Shown here piece by piece: positions 53,256 through 61,797 of a stretch of 64,000 nt of DNA. Below the pieces are notes generated by a model. It ran no database searches and was not told where the DNA came from. It worked only from the letters and a program-made list of their open reading frames with translations. The translations under genes were made by a program, and so were the position numbers. Source of the stretch: an uncultured Lachnospiraceae bacterium (GTDB lineage: Bacteria; Bacillota; Clostridia; Lachnospirales; Lachnospiraceae); contig CAKRAK010000005.1 in assembly GCA_934294885.1 (NCBI GenBank), forward strand, positions 35,513 to 99,512, written 5' to 3'. The stretch's first letter is position 1, and each line of letters begins with the position of its first letter.

Positions 53256-53469
53256 TTGCGAAACCCTTAAAATCATATGTTAATTATGCAAAATTTAATA
53301 TTATATATAAGCAGGCTCTTGTAGCACGTTGGTACTTAATGAGCCCCGGCATGGATTGTAAATCCATGTGGGGAGAATTTAGTACCATTACGTGCGGATG
53401 AAGCGCAAGCGTGCCTGTGATATATAATATTAAATTTTGCATAAGCCATAGAGGAGAAGGGTTTCGCAA
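53256..53469. mobile_element. ~210-bp palindromic MITE-like element, copy 2 (inverted relative to copy 1)
   Basis: Outer 11-bp repeats TTGCGAAACCC (53256-53266) and complement (53459-53469); inner 24-bp perfect inverted repeats at 53284-53307 and 53421-53444. Arms carry GCAGGCTCTTGTAGCACG and CGCTTGCGC-type segments that match copy 1 (24121-24330) on its opposite strand. The centre differs from copy 1 and holds a separate GGATTGTAAATCC hairpin. It fills most of the 383 bases between the aminotransferase and hydrogenase genes. A T/A-rich inverted repeat also occurs at 53504-53536. Confidence 0.88.
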
Positions 53470-53612
53470 ACGTCTAACAGAATCATTCCATATTATATAA
53501 TCTTTTTTTCGGTTTGTATATCACAAACTGAAAAAACATGATATCTTTTAGTGGAAAAAAAAGCGATTTTATGGTATCCTAACCATAATTATGACAAGGT
53601 GGAGGGACTCTG

Positions 53613-55121
53613 ATGCGTAATATAGAGACGAATGTAAAAAGACTTCGTAAACAGGTTTTTACGGAGGTTGCGAATGTGGCATATAATTCCACAAACATTA
53701 ATGATGATATTGAGGCAATTCCATATAAAATAACCCCCGGTGATACACCACAGTATTGCGAAAGTATATATCGTGAGCGTGCGATTACCAGAGAACGGAT
53801 TCGATTGGCAATGGGTCTTTCCCTTAGACCGGAGGACAAACCGGTTCATTTGACCCAGGGAGTTGAAGAAAGTAATATCGATGAAAAGTATTATGAGCCG
53901 CCTCTCATGCAGGTGATTCCGGCAGCTTGTAATGCCTGTGAGCATAACGTATATGAAGTAAGTAACCAATGTAAAGGCTGTGTTGCCCATCCGTGTATGG
54001 AGGTTTGTCCCGTTCATGCGATTCACATGGAGAATGGCAAATCCGTTATTGATAAGAATATCTGTATCAAATGTGGTAAATGTAAAGCCCATTGTCCGTA
54101 TGATGCCATTTCCCATAAGCGCCGGCCATGTGCAGATGCCTGCGGAGCCAATGCCATTGGAAGTGATGAATTAGGTCGTGCGGCGATTGATGAAAAAAAA
54201 TGTGTATCCTGTGGTATGTGTATGGTAAACTGTCCTTTTGGCGCGATTGCGGACAAGTCCCAGATTTTCCAGTTGATTCGTGCATTGCGCAGCGGTAAGG
54301 AAATCTATGCCGAGATTGCACCTGCTTTTGTTGGTCAGTTTGGAGAATATGCAACACCGGATAAGATAAAAGCAGCATTATTAAAGCTTGGATTTAAGGG
54401 TGTTTATGAGGTTGCCATAGGTGCCGACATGGGTTGTGTGGAAGAAGCAGAGCATTATGTGAAAGAGGTTGCTACAGGTGAGGTTCCGTTTTTATTAACC
54501 TCTTGTTGTCCATCCTGGGCGATGCTTTCCAAAAAGCATTTTCCGGAAACTATAGATAAGATTTCCAATGCCTTAACACCAATGGTTGCAACCTCCAGAA
54601 TGATAAAGGAAGAACATCCGGATTCCTGTGTTGTGTTTATCGGTCCATGTGCAGCGAAGAAGTTAGAGGCGATGAGACGGACGGTTCGAAGTGAAGTAGA
54701 ATTTGTTATCACCTTTGAGGAATTGGATGCAATCTTTATTTCACAGGATATTGAATTTGATGACTTCCGGGGTGGAGAGCCGTTAAATGATGCCAGTGGT
54801 GCAGGTCGTGGTTATGCGGTTGCCGGTGGTGTAGCCAGTGCCATTGAGGCTTGTATTAATGAATATTATCCGGGCACAGAGGTTCATATTGAACATGCGG
54901 AAGGTCTTGATGAATGTCGTAAGATGTTAATGCTTGCGAAGGCAGGAAAGAAAAACGGATGTCTGATTGAAGGTATGGCATGTCCGGGAGGATGTGTAGC
55001 AGGAGCGGGAACCAACATTCCTGTAAACAAAGCCATACAGGAGGTTCGTAAATTCAAGAATGCCACCAAGAAGACAATACCGGAGCAGGATGTTATATTA
55101 AACTACCATCCGGAAGAGTAA
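53613..55121 (+). CDS. Monomeric [FeFe] hydrogenase, group B-like
   Basis: 502 residues, cytoplasmic. N-terminal cysteine clusters (CNACEHN; CKGCVAHPCMEVCP; CIKCGKCKAHCP; CVSCGMCMVNCP) bind two or more [4Fe-4S] clusters. The H-cluster region shows TSCCPSW (296-302), GPCAAKK and EGMACPGGCVAGAG, which match the P1, P2 and P3 motifs with the GPC and GAG variants I associate with group B (CpIII-type) enzymes rather than the group A MPC/GGG forms. Hydrogen production or sensing with ferredoxin as partner is expected. Site GGAGGG before the ATG. The thioredoxin-reductase-like gene lies downstream after a terminator. Confidence 0.88.
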   Translation: MRNIETNVKRLRKQVFTEVANVAYNSTNINDDIEAIPYKITPGDTPQYCESIYRERAITRERIRLAMGLSLRPEDKPVHLTQGVEESNIDEKYYEPPLMQVIPAACNACEHNVYEVSNQCKGCVAHPCMEVCPVHAIHMENGKSVIDKNICIKCGKCKAHCPYDAISHKRRPCADACGANAIGSDELGRAAIDEKKCVSCGMCMVNCPFGAIADKSQIFQLIRALRSGKEIYAEIAPAFVGQFGEYATPDKIKAALLKLGFKGVYEVAIGADMGCVEEAEHYVKEVATGEVPFLLTSCCPSWAMLSKKHFPETIDKISNALTPMVATSRMIKEEHPDSCVVFIGPCAAKKLEAMRRTVRSEVEFVITFEELDAIFISQDIEFDDFRGGEPLNDASGAGRGYAVAGGVASAIEACINEYYPGTEVHIEHAEGLDECRKMLMLAKAGKKNGCLIEGMACPGGCVAGAGTNIPVNKAIQEVRKFKNATKKTIPEQDVILNYHPEE

Positions 55122-55140
55122 AGATATAGTTTGAATCAGG

Positions 55141-55177
55141 GGGTCAGCAGCCTTTTAAGAAGGTGACTGGCCCTTTT
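55141..55177 (+). terminator. Terminator of the hydrogenase gene
   Basis: GGGTCAG (55141-55147) pairs with CTGGCCC (55167-55173) with one G-U pair, an inner CCTT/AAGG helps, then TTTTG. Confidence 0.75.
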
Positions 55178-55241
55178 GTCTGTTATCCGGGTATAATTTT
55201 ACCGGTAAATGGGACAATAGAGTGTAGATGGAGGAATGTAT

Positions 55242-56165
55242 ATGAAGGATATGATTATTATAGGCGGCGGACCGGCGGGATTGTCGGCAGCCTTATACGG
55301 AACCAGAGCAAACAGGGATGTGCTGGTTGTGGAGAAAAATATATTTAGCTATGGTCAAATTTCGGAAAGCGACTGCATTGATAATTATTTGGGAATCCCA
55401 CATATAAACGGATATGAGTTAGGACAGCTTTTTCAAAATCATGTAAAGGAGCTTGGCGGCATATTCAAGGAAGGGTCTGCTGTAAGAATATGGAGGGAGC
55501 AAAATGTATGGAAGGTAGAGCTGTCTGACGGCACTGTGGAGGAAACCAAAACCGTTATCTACTGCTGTGGGGCAGCCCATAGACATCTGAATATTCCCGG
55601 AGAAGAAGCATTAACGGGAAAGGGTGTTTCCTATTGTGCCACCTGTGACGGCTCTTTTTATAAGGGAAGGAAGGTAGCTGTCATTGGAGGGGGCAATACT
55701 GCATTGGGGGAAGCCTTGTATCTTTCTGATGTGGCACAGACCGTTTATCTGATTCACAGAAGAGAGGTTGTCCGGGGCTTTTCCGAAACGGCAAGACGGC
55801 TGGAAGAAAAACAGAATGTGGAATTTCTTTATAACTGTCAACCGGTAGCAATCACAGGAACGGAATGTGTTACCGGACTTACCTTACAATCCACGGAAAC
55901 AAAGGGGGAAGAGACCTTAGAGGTGGATGGCGTTTTTATTGCAGTTGGAATGGAGCCTCAGACAAAAATACTGGAATCGGTTGTGGATTTAGATGAAAAT
56001 GGATATATAATAGCATCGGAAACCGGAGTAACCTCCGGGGAAGGATTTTTTGTGGCAGGAGATGTACGGACGAAGGCTTTAAGACAGGTTATTACGGCAG
56101 TTTCCGATGGTGCCAATGCTGCGGTCAGTGCAGAAAAATATATCAGCACGAAAAGAAATGATTAA
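55242..56165 (+). CDS. Thioredoxin reductase-like FAD/NAD(P) oxidoreductase
   Basis: 307 residues, two Rossmann domains. FAD motif IIIGGGPAGLSAA near the start, the redox-active pair Cys132-Cys135 in YCATCDG, NAD(P) motif VIGGGNTALGEALYL (about 148-162) and FVAGDVR near the C-terminus for FAD. Normal length for TrxB. Reductant (NADPH or ferredoxin) is not decided by the visible HRRE-type motif alone. Start at 55242: GGAGG lies 6-7 bases upstream, whereas the ATG at 55236 directly abuts it. No thioredoxin gene adjacent. Transcribed separately from the hydrogenase. Confidence 0.92.
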   Translation: MKDMIIIGGGPAGLSAALYGTRANRDVLVVEKNIFSYGQISESDCIDNYLGIPHINGYELGQLFQNHVKELGGIFKEGSAVRIWREQNVWKVELSDGTVEETKTVIYCCGAAHRHLNIPGEEALTGKGVSYCATCDGSFYKGRKVAVIGGGNTALGEALYLSDVAQTVYLIHRREVVRGFSETARRLEEKQNVEFLYNCQPVAITGTECVTGLTLQSTETKGEETLEVDGVFIAVGMEPQTKILESVVDLDENGYIIASETGVTSGEGFFVAGDVRTKALRQVITAVSDGANAAVSAEKYISTKRND

Positions 56166-56233
56166 GGATGGAATGAAGGTTTAATCTGTGATACAATACC
56201 ATGGTAGATTAGAACATACAACGGAGGAAGACT

Positions 56234-56404
56234 ATGTTATACGATTTGATATATTTAGCAGGAACGATACAAACCGGGGATAGGAGTAATCCATGGCTGA
56301 TAGCAGTCTGTATGATTGTTTCTATTATCGTGGTGGTCGGATTGTTCATTGTGAATCAGAAAAATCAGGATGAGGATGACGATGAGGATGAGAATCTGTT
56401 TTAG
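56234..56404 (+). CDS. 56-residue membrane protein resembling an isolated sortase sorting signal
   Basis: Too short for a standard open-frame threshold, but has GGAGGAAG five bases before the ATG. Layout: short N-terminus (MLYDLIYLAGTI), QTGDRSN motif (about 13-19), one membrane segment (about 22-41, LIAVCMIVSIIVVVGLFIV), and an acidic tail EDDDEDENLF. The TGDxSN motif followed by a helix is like SrtB-type NPxTGDxS sorting signals, but there is no passenger domain and the tail is acidic rather than basic. It precedes the AEC transporter gene by 20 bases, so may be co-transcribed. Confidence 0.65.
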   Translation: MLYDLIYLAGTIQTGDRSNPWLIAVCMIVSIIVVVGLFIVNQKNQDEDDDEDENLF

Positions 56405-56424
56405 GAACAGATTGGGATTGAGAT

Positions 56425-57372
56425 ATGGATAATTTTATTTACAGTTTGAATGCAACCATGCCGGTTTTCCTTGTAATGCTGCTTGGATGGTTGTTAAAGA
56501 GACGGAATTTTATAACAGATGAATTTGTTTCTATTGCGGACAAGGTCGTATTTAAGGTAGCACTTCCGGTTTTGGTATTTAAGGATATTGCAGCGGCAGA
56601 TTTATATAGTGATTTTAATTGGCGCTTTGTATTATTTTGCTTTTTTGGAACCTGTATCTTTTTTGGAGTGACCTGGATTTTTGCCGAGATTTTTATAAAG
56701 GATAAAAGCATGATCGGAAGCTTTGTTCAGGGAAGCTTTCGTGGAAGTGCAGCGATTTTGGGAATGGCATTTGCACAGAATATATACGGAACCTCCGGAT
56801 TGGTTCCCATGATGATCGTAGCATCCATACCGTTATTTAATATATTTTCGGTAATCGTCTTGATGCGTAGCGCAAACGCAGGAGAAAAGGATAAAAAAGC
56901 AGTTTTAAAAAAGACTCTTAAGGGAATCGTTACGAATCCTATTATTATCGGAATTTTTGCGGGAATTCCATTTGCCCTTTTACGGGTTACCTTTCCGCCG
57001 ATTATAGAGAAGACCCTTGTCAGTGTAGGAAGTCTTTCCACACCCCTTGCATTGCTTGCCATTGGGGGAAGCTTTTCTACAGGAGCAGCTCTCAGTAAAT
57101 GGAAGCCGACAGTGGCAGCCAGTATTATAAAGCTGATTTTGATTCCGGGAATCTTTCTTCCTATCGCGGTAGCAATGGGATTTCGGAATGATGAGATGGT
57201 GGCATTATTAATATTAACGGGAGCACCAACGACAGTCAGTTCCTATATTATGGCAAAAAACATGGATAATGACGGGGTACTGGCATCCGGTATCGTGGTA
57301 ATGACGACTCTGTTGTCATCGGTAACCCTGACAGGTATTATTTTTATTTTAAAAAGCTACAATATAATATAG
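56425..57372 (+). CDS. AEC family transporter (auxin efflux carrier-like permease)
   Basis: 315 residues with about ten membrane segments split into two five-helix repeats, as in AEC/BASS-type transporters. N-terminal FIYSLNATMPVFLVMLLGWLLKRRNFI and C-terminal LILTGAPTTVSSYIMAKNMDNDGVLASGIVVMTTL are family hallmarks. Bacterial members export or import organic acids such as malonate or malate; this one's substrate is unknown. The weak site before the ATG (GGGATTGAG) fits translation coupled to the small gene just upstream. Confidence 0.9.
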   Translation: MDNFIYSLNATMPVFLVMLLGWLLKRRNFITDEFVSIADKVVFKVALPVLVFKDIAAADLYSDFNWRFVLFCFFGTCIFFGVTWIFAEIFIKDKSMIGSFVQGSFRGSAAILGMAFAQNIYGTSGLVPMMIVASIPLFNIFSVIVLMRSANAGEKDKKAVLKKTLKGIVTNPIIIGIFAGIPFALLRVTFPPIIEKTLVSVGSLSTPLALLAIGGSFSTGAALSKWKPTVAASIIKLILIPGIFLPIAVAMGFRNDEMVALLILTGAPTTVSSYIMAKNMDNDGVLASGIVVMTTLLSSVTLTGIIFILKSYNII

Positions 57373-57476
57373 ATATTTGTATGGCACATTTAGATTATAG
57401 GATTCATCATACATGGATACAGGTATAAAAAGAGTATTACAATTATCCGGTCAAATAAAAACAGGAGAGAAAAGGA

Positions 57477-58589
57477 ATGAGTAAATTTCAGGTAGAATTA
57501 AAAAAAGTAGTGGATGACAGTTATGAGATTGAAATCGGATATCATTTGCAAAACCAGCTGCTTGCTGATATTCAGAATGGTTTGGTTGGAAATATTACAA
57601 AGTTTGCAGTTGTAACAGACAGTATTGTAAAGGACTTGTATGCAAAGGATATTTATGAACAGCTGACAGAGGCTGGGTACAAGGCAGATTTGATCGTATT
57701 TGAAGAAGGAGAAAAATCAAAGACACGTCAGACAAAGGAATACGTGGAGGATGCCATGTTAGAGCGGGGATACCGCAGAGATTGCTGTATCATTGCTGTA
57801 GGTGGTGGTGTTGTAACGGATCTTGCAGGCTTTGTTGCGGGAACCTACGGACGAGGGGTTCCATTTATCAATTATGCCACAACCTTACTTGCTGCAGCGG
57901 ATGCTTCCGTGGGAGGTAAAACGGCAGTAGATACACCACTTGCAACCAATCTGATTGGAATGTTTAATCAACCCCAAAAGGTATATCTGGATATTGCAAC
58001 ATGGAAAACCCTTCCTGCAAGGCAGGTTTCAAGTGGTATGGCAGAAACAATCAAACATGCATGCCTGGCAAACAAAGATTTTTTTGAATATCTGGAGGAG
58101 CATATGGAAGAGATTTTGGCAATTGATGAAGCATGCTGTACCCATATTGCCAATGAAAATTGTAAAGTAAAGTATCAGGTTGTTATGAAGGATGAGCGGG
58201 AAAGCGGTCTTCGTGAGATTCTTAATTTGGGACATACGGTAGGTCGTGCCATTGAAACTGTCAGTGATTATGAATTGCTTCATGGAGAAGCGGTGGCAAT
58301 CGGTCTGATGGCACAGGCACATCTTTCTAAGAAGCTTGGATATATGACAGAGGAGGAAGTGGACCGACTTGAAAAGCTGTTGCTTCGGGCTAAGCTTCCT
58401 ACAAAAATTCCTGACTACATAGACAGGGAGGCTTTGGTCAAAAAATTGTATACGGATAAAAAGGTGCGGAACGGACAGCTTCGATTTGTGGTACAACAGG
58501 GAATCGGTCAGATTGTAGAATATTCGGAAGGCGTTTTTGCAATTCCGATTGAGGAGGGGGTCGCAAGAGAAATTATTCTTGATATGTAA
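57477..58589 (+). CDS. aroB: 3-dehydroquinate synthase
   Basis: Second step of the shikimate pathway: DAHP to 3-dehydroquinate, NAD- and metal-dependent. 370 residues, normal length. Motifs: GEKSKT (about 80-85), GGGVVTDLAGFVAGTYGRGV (about 103-122), TTLLAAADASVGGKTAVD, and metal ligands in ILNLGHTVGRAIE and LLHGEAVAIG. The ribosome site AGGAGAG lies about 9 bases upstream. No other aro gene is adjacent, so it is probably a lone unit; a terminator follows at 58693. Confidence 0.96.
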   Translation: MSKFQVELKKVVDDSYEIEIGYHLQNQLLADIQNGLVGNITKFAVVTDSIVKDLYAKDIYEQLTEAGYKADLIVFEEGEKSKTRQTKEYVEDAMLERGYRRDCCIIAVGGGVVTDLAGFVAGTYGRGVPFINYATTLLAAADASVGGKTAVDTPLATNLIGMFNQPQKVYLDIATWKTLPARQVSSGMAETIKHACLANKDFFEYLEEHMEEILAIDEACCTHIANENCKVKYQVVMKDERESGLREILNLGHTVGRAIETVSDYELLHGEAVAIGLMAQAHLSKKLGYMTEEEVDRLEKLLLRAKLPTKIPDYIDREALVKKLYTDKKVRNGQLRFVVQQGIGQIVEYSEGVFAIPIEEGVAREIILDM

Positions 58590-58692
58590 AATCCTTAAAA
58601 TTATTAACCAAAGTGCTGGATTCACTAATTTATTTTAGGCAAAAGATTATGAAACTTAATATAATTAGAATTAAATGAATTAAAATTAAGAA

Positions 58693-58727
58693 AATGAAGT
58701 TTTATGCTGACAAAACTTCATTTTTTT
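58693..58727 (+). terminator. Terminator of aroB
   Basis: Perfect 11-bp stem AATGAAGTTTT (58693-58703) with AAAACTTCATT (58712-58722) and T tract. The rest of the 214-base gap has no coding potential that I see. Confidence 0.9.
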
Positions 58728-58739
58728 ATGAAAAATCTT

Positions 58740-58768
58740 TTGACAGAAATGGTTTTATACTTTAATAT
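58740..58768 (+). promoter_or_regulatory. Promoter of the citrate synthase candidate
   Basis: TTGACA (58740-58745), 17-base spacer, TAATAT (58763-58768), 35 bases before the start codon. Confidence 0.65.
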
Positions 58769-58803
58769 GGTAAAGAAAATGAGAATAGAAATGGAGACCA
58801 CTT

Positions 58804-60207
58804 ATGGATAACAGACCGGTAATTAATAACCAGAATACAAATTTACTTGAATTAGAGGAGCACATGTATCATTTGGTAGATGTTGATAAGCCAAATGTCT
58901 TTCGTAATTTATTCCCTTATGATGAGGTTCCGAAAATTGCGTTTAATGATCGTATCGTACCTCATAATATGCCAAAGGATATCTGGATTACAGATACGAC
59001 CTTTCGGGATGGACAGCAGTCCAGAGAGCCTTATACCACAGAGCAGATTGTCACCATCTATGATTATCTCCATCGTTTAGGCGGACCGAACGGACTGATT
59101 CGTCAAAGTGAATTTTTCTTATATAGTAAAAAGGACAGAGATGCTGTTTATAAATGTCTGGAGCGTGGATATCGTTTTCCGGAGGTAACCAGCTGGATTC
59201 GGGCTACCAAGAAGGATTTTGAACTGGTTAAGGATATTGGGTTAAAAGAGACCGGTATTTTGGTAAGCTGTTCTGATTATCATATTTTTTATAAGATGAA
59301 GAAAACAAGAAAACAGGCATTGGATCAGTATCTGTCTGTGGTAAGAGATTGTCTGGAGATTGGTATCAGTCCAAGATGTCATCTGGAGGATATTACAAGA
59401 GCAGACTTCTATGGCTTTGTCGTACCCTTTTGTGTGGAGCTTATGCGGCTTATGGATGAATACAAGATTCCGATTCGTATTCGTGCCTGTGATACCATGG
59501 GATACGGTGTTAACTTCTCCGGTGCGGTAATTCCGAGATCGGTACAGGGTATTATCTATGGATTGATCAAGCATGCAGGTGTTCCGAGTGAACTGTTAGA
59601 GTGGCATGGACATAATGATTTTTATAAGGCGGTTACCAATTCCACAACGGCATGGATTTATGGTGCCTGCGGTGTAAACTGTTCTTTGTTTGGAATCGGA
59701 GAACGTACCGGTAATACGCCTCTTGAGGCAATGATTTTCGAGTATGCCCAGTTAAAGGGAACCTTGAACGGTGCCGATACTACGGTTATTACAGAACTGG
59801 CTGATTACTATCAGAAGGAATTCAATTATGTAATTCCGGAACAGACACCTTTTGTTGGCAAGAATTTCAACTTAACAAGAGCGGGTATCCATGCAGATGG
59901 ATTGTTGAAGAATGAAGAAATTTATAATATTTTTGATACAGAAAAATTCCTGAACAGACCGGTTCGTGTAGCCGTATCCAATACTTCCGGACTTGCCGGA
60001 ATTGCACATTGGATGAATTCCTATTATCATTTCCGTGTTGAGGATAAGATTGATAAGAATAATCCGGTTGTAGTTAAGGTAAAGGAATGGGTAGATCAGG
60101 AGTATGATGAAGGCCGGGTAACTTCTATTACAGATGATGAATTGGACAGAGAAGTAAAAAGAGTTACAAAAGAGTTAAATGTTGAATTGCCAAGTGCAAT
60201 TGTGTAA
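58804..60207 (+). CDS. HMGL-like acyl transferase, probable (Re)-citrate synthase; alternatively homocitrate/2-isopropylmalate synthase-like
   Basis: 467 residues. DTTFRDGQQSRE (about 63-74) is the signature of the DRE-TIM (isopropylmalate/homocitrate synthase) family, with EWHGHNDFYKA as the metal-binding HxH element and GERTGNTPLEAM as the typical following motif. A C-terminal regulatory domain as in LeuA is missing. (Re)-citrate synthase of Clostridium kluyveri belongs to this family. Because isocitrate dehydrogenase follows and an aconitase is in the window, citrate formation from oxaloacetate and acetyl-CoA is my preferred reading; sequence alone does not prove it. Confidence 0.75.
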   Translation: MDNRPVINNQNTNLLELEEHMYHLVDVDKPNVFRNLFPYDEVPKIAFNDRIVPHNMPKDIWITDTTFRDGQQSREPYTTEQIVTIYDYLHRLGGPNGLIRQSEFFLYSKKDRDAVYKCLERGYRFPEVTSWIRATKKDFELVKDIGLKETGILVSCSDYHIFYKMKKTRKQALDQYLSVVRDCLEIGISPRCHLEDITRADFYGFVVPFCVELMRLMDEYKIPIRIRACDTMGYGVNFSGAVIPRSVQGIIYGLIKHAGVPSELLEWHGHNDFYKAVTNSTTAWIYGACGVNCSLFGIGERTGNTPLEAMIFEYAQLKGTLNGADTTVITELADYYQKEFNYVIPEQTPFVGKNFNLTRAGIHADGLLKNEEIYNIFDTEKFLNRPVRVAVSNTSGLAGIAHWMNSYYHFRVEDKIDKNNPVVVKVKEWVDQEYDEGRVTSITDDELDREVKRVTKELNVELPSAIV

Positions 60208-60236
60208 CTGATTTTCAAGAAAAGTAGAAAGTTAAG

Positions 60237-60265
60237 TTGCCAGATTCGGAAAATTCTGCTATTCT
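60237..60265 (+). promoter_or_regulatory. Promoter of icd
   Basis: TTGCCA (60237-60242), 17-base spacer, TATTCT (60260-60265). Start point would be near 60272, so the terminator at 60283-60316 lies inside the icd leader. Confidence 0.55.
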
Positions 60266-60282
60266 ATTAAGGAAAGACAAGG

Positions 60283-60316
60283 GAGTCATAAGTGTTTTGC
60301 CTATGACTCTTTTTTT
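60283..60316 (+). terminator. Terminator in the presumed icd leader
   Basis: GAGTCATA (60283-60290) pairs with TATGACTC (60302-60309), followed by T(7). It is 36 bases before the icd start codon. It can end the upstream gene's transcript or act as an attenuator for icd. Confidence 0.8.
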
Positions 60317-60352
60317 CGGTAGAGTCATGGTATATTTATGGAGGATAAAAAG

Positions 60353-61561
60353 ATGGATAAGATTAAAATGACAACCCCATTGGTAGAGATGGACGGAGAT
60401 GAAATGACAAGAATCCTTTGGAAGATGATTAAGGATGAGTTATTGCTTCCATTTATCGATTTAAAGACAGAGTATTATGATCTCGGTCTTGAATATCGTA
60501 ATGAGACAAACGACCAGGTTACATTTGATTCTGCGGAGGCAACCAAGAAGTATGGTGTTGCTGTAAAGTGTGCAACCATTACGCCGAATGCTGCCCGTAT
60601 GACTGAGTATAATTTAAAAGAAATGTGGAAATCACCAAACGGAACCATCCGTGCCGCATTAGACGGTACTGTATTCCGTGCTCCGATCATTGTAAAAGGA
60701 ATTGAGCCATGTGTGAAGAACTGGAAGAAACCAATTACACTTGCAAGACATGCTTATGGTGATGTATATAAGAATTCAGAAATCCGTGTACCGGGAGCAG
60801 GTAAGGCTGAGCTTGTATTTACCGGCGTGGATGGAACAGAGATTCGTGAGACCATTCATGAGTTTAAAGGTCCCGGTGTGATTCAGGGTATGCATAATCT
60901 GGATGATTCCATTGAAAGCTTTGCAAAGGCATGCTTTAATTATGCATTGGATACAAAGCAGTCTGTATGGTTTGCTACAAAGGATACCATTTCCAAAAAG
61001 TACGACCATAGATTTAAAGATATTTTCCAGGAAATCTTTGATAAGGAATATAAAGAGAAATTTGATGCTGCAGGAATTGAGTATTTCTATACATTAATTG
61101 ATGATGCAGTTGCCCGTGTTATGAAGGCAGAGGGTGGATTTATCTGGGCATGTAAGAACTATGATGGTGATGTTATGTCAGACATGGTATCCAGTGCATT
61201 TGGTTCGCTTGCAATGATGACATCCGTATTGGTATCTCCTTCCGGAGTTTATGAGTATGAAGCTGCTCACGGAACGGTTCAGAGACATTACTATAAGCAC
61301 TTAAAGGGTGAAGAAACATCAACCAACTCTGTTGCTACTATTTTTGCATGGACGGGAGCATTGCGTAAGCGTGGTGAGTTAGATAACATCCCTGAGCTTA
61401 TGACATTTGCCGATAAGCTAGAGGCTGCAACTCTTGGAACTATCGAATCAGGAAGAATGACAAAGGATCTTGCATTGATTACTACAATTGAGAATCCAAC
61501 CGTTCTTAATTCAGAGAACTTCATTAAGGAGATTCGTAAGACATTAGAGGCAAGTCTGTAG
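60353..61561 (+). CDS. icd: NADP-type isocitrate dehydrogenase (eukaryotic-like homodimer)
   Basis: Oxidative decarboxylation of isocitrate to 2-oxoglutarate. 402 residues with the eukaryotic-type homodimeric pattern: TTPLVEMDGDEMTRI at the start, GTIRAALDGTVFRAPI, and YEYEAAHGTVQRHYYKHLKGEETSTNSVATIFAWTGAL in the C-terminal half. This type prefers NADP, an inference from family. Start at 60353 because GGAGG lies 8 bases upstream; the ATG at 60338 overlaps that site. With the preceding gene and the aconitase it forms the oxidative branch feeding glutamate. Confidence 0.95.
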   Translation: MDKIKMTTPLVEMDGDEMTRILWKMIKDELLLPFIDLKTEYYDLGLEYRNETNDQVTFDSAEATKKYGVAVKCATITPNAARMTEYNLKEMWKSPNGTIRAALDGTVFRAPIIVKGIEPCVKNWKKPITLARHAYGDVYKNSEIRVPGAGKAELVFTGVDGTEIRETIHEFKGPGVIQGMHNLDDSIESFAKACFNYALDTKQSVWFATKDTISKKYDHRFKDIFQEIFDKEYKEKFDAAGIEYFYTLIDDAVARVMKAEGGFIWACKNYDGDVMSDMVSSAFGSLAMMTSVLVSPSGVYEYEAAHGTVQRHYYKHLKGEETSTNSVATIFAWTGALRKRGELDNIPELMTFADKLEAATLGTIESGRMTKDLALITTIENPTVLNSENFIKEIRKTLEASL

Positions 61562-61594
61562 AAAATTGTTACCAATTTTTTCATATGAATTTTT

Positions 61595-61638
61595 AAAGGG
61601 TGCATACATCTGTAAAAGGATGGATGTGCTCTTTTTTT
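61595..61638 (+). terminator. Terminator of icd
   Basis: AAAGGGTGCATACATC and GATGTGCTCTTT form an imperfect stem with G-U pairs, then T(7). Confidence 0.7.
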
Positions 61639-61702
61639 GTTGTTATGGAGACGGGGAAAATCCCAGCTTGTAAAATTTTCAATTAGAAGAATATTTTGAG
61701 AG

Positions 61703-61755
61703 TTGACAAATATATAGTTATTGTGTACTATACAATGTAGTAATGAAAACTACAT
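61703..61755 (+). promoter_or_regulatory. degV promoter with adjacent inverted repeat
   Basis: TTGACA (61703-61708), 17-base spacer, TACTAT (61726-61731). ATGTAGT (61735-61741) and ACTACAT (61749-61755) form a 7-bp inverted repeat at the start point, a plausible operator. Confidence 0.6.
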
Positions 61756-61797
61756 GTGAAAGTAAACGATACATTTAAGACGATAGGAGTGTTTAAT

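Noticed and set aside
53504..53536. 14-bp hairpin as terminator between the palindromic element and the hydrogenase gene
   Set aside because: The T-rich arm is on the 5' side and the A-rich arm on the 3' side on either strand, so no U tract follows; it may be a protein site but cannot be a standard terminator.
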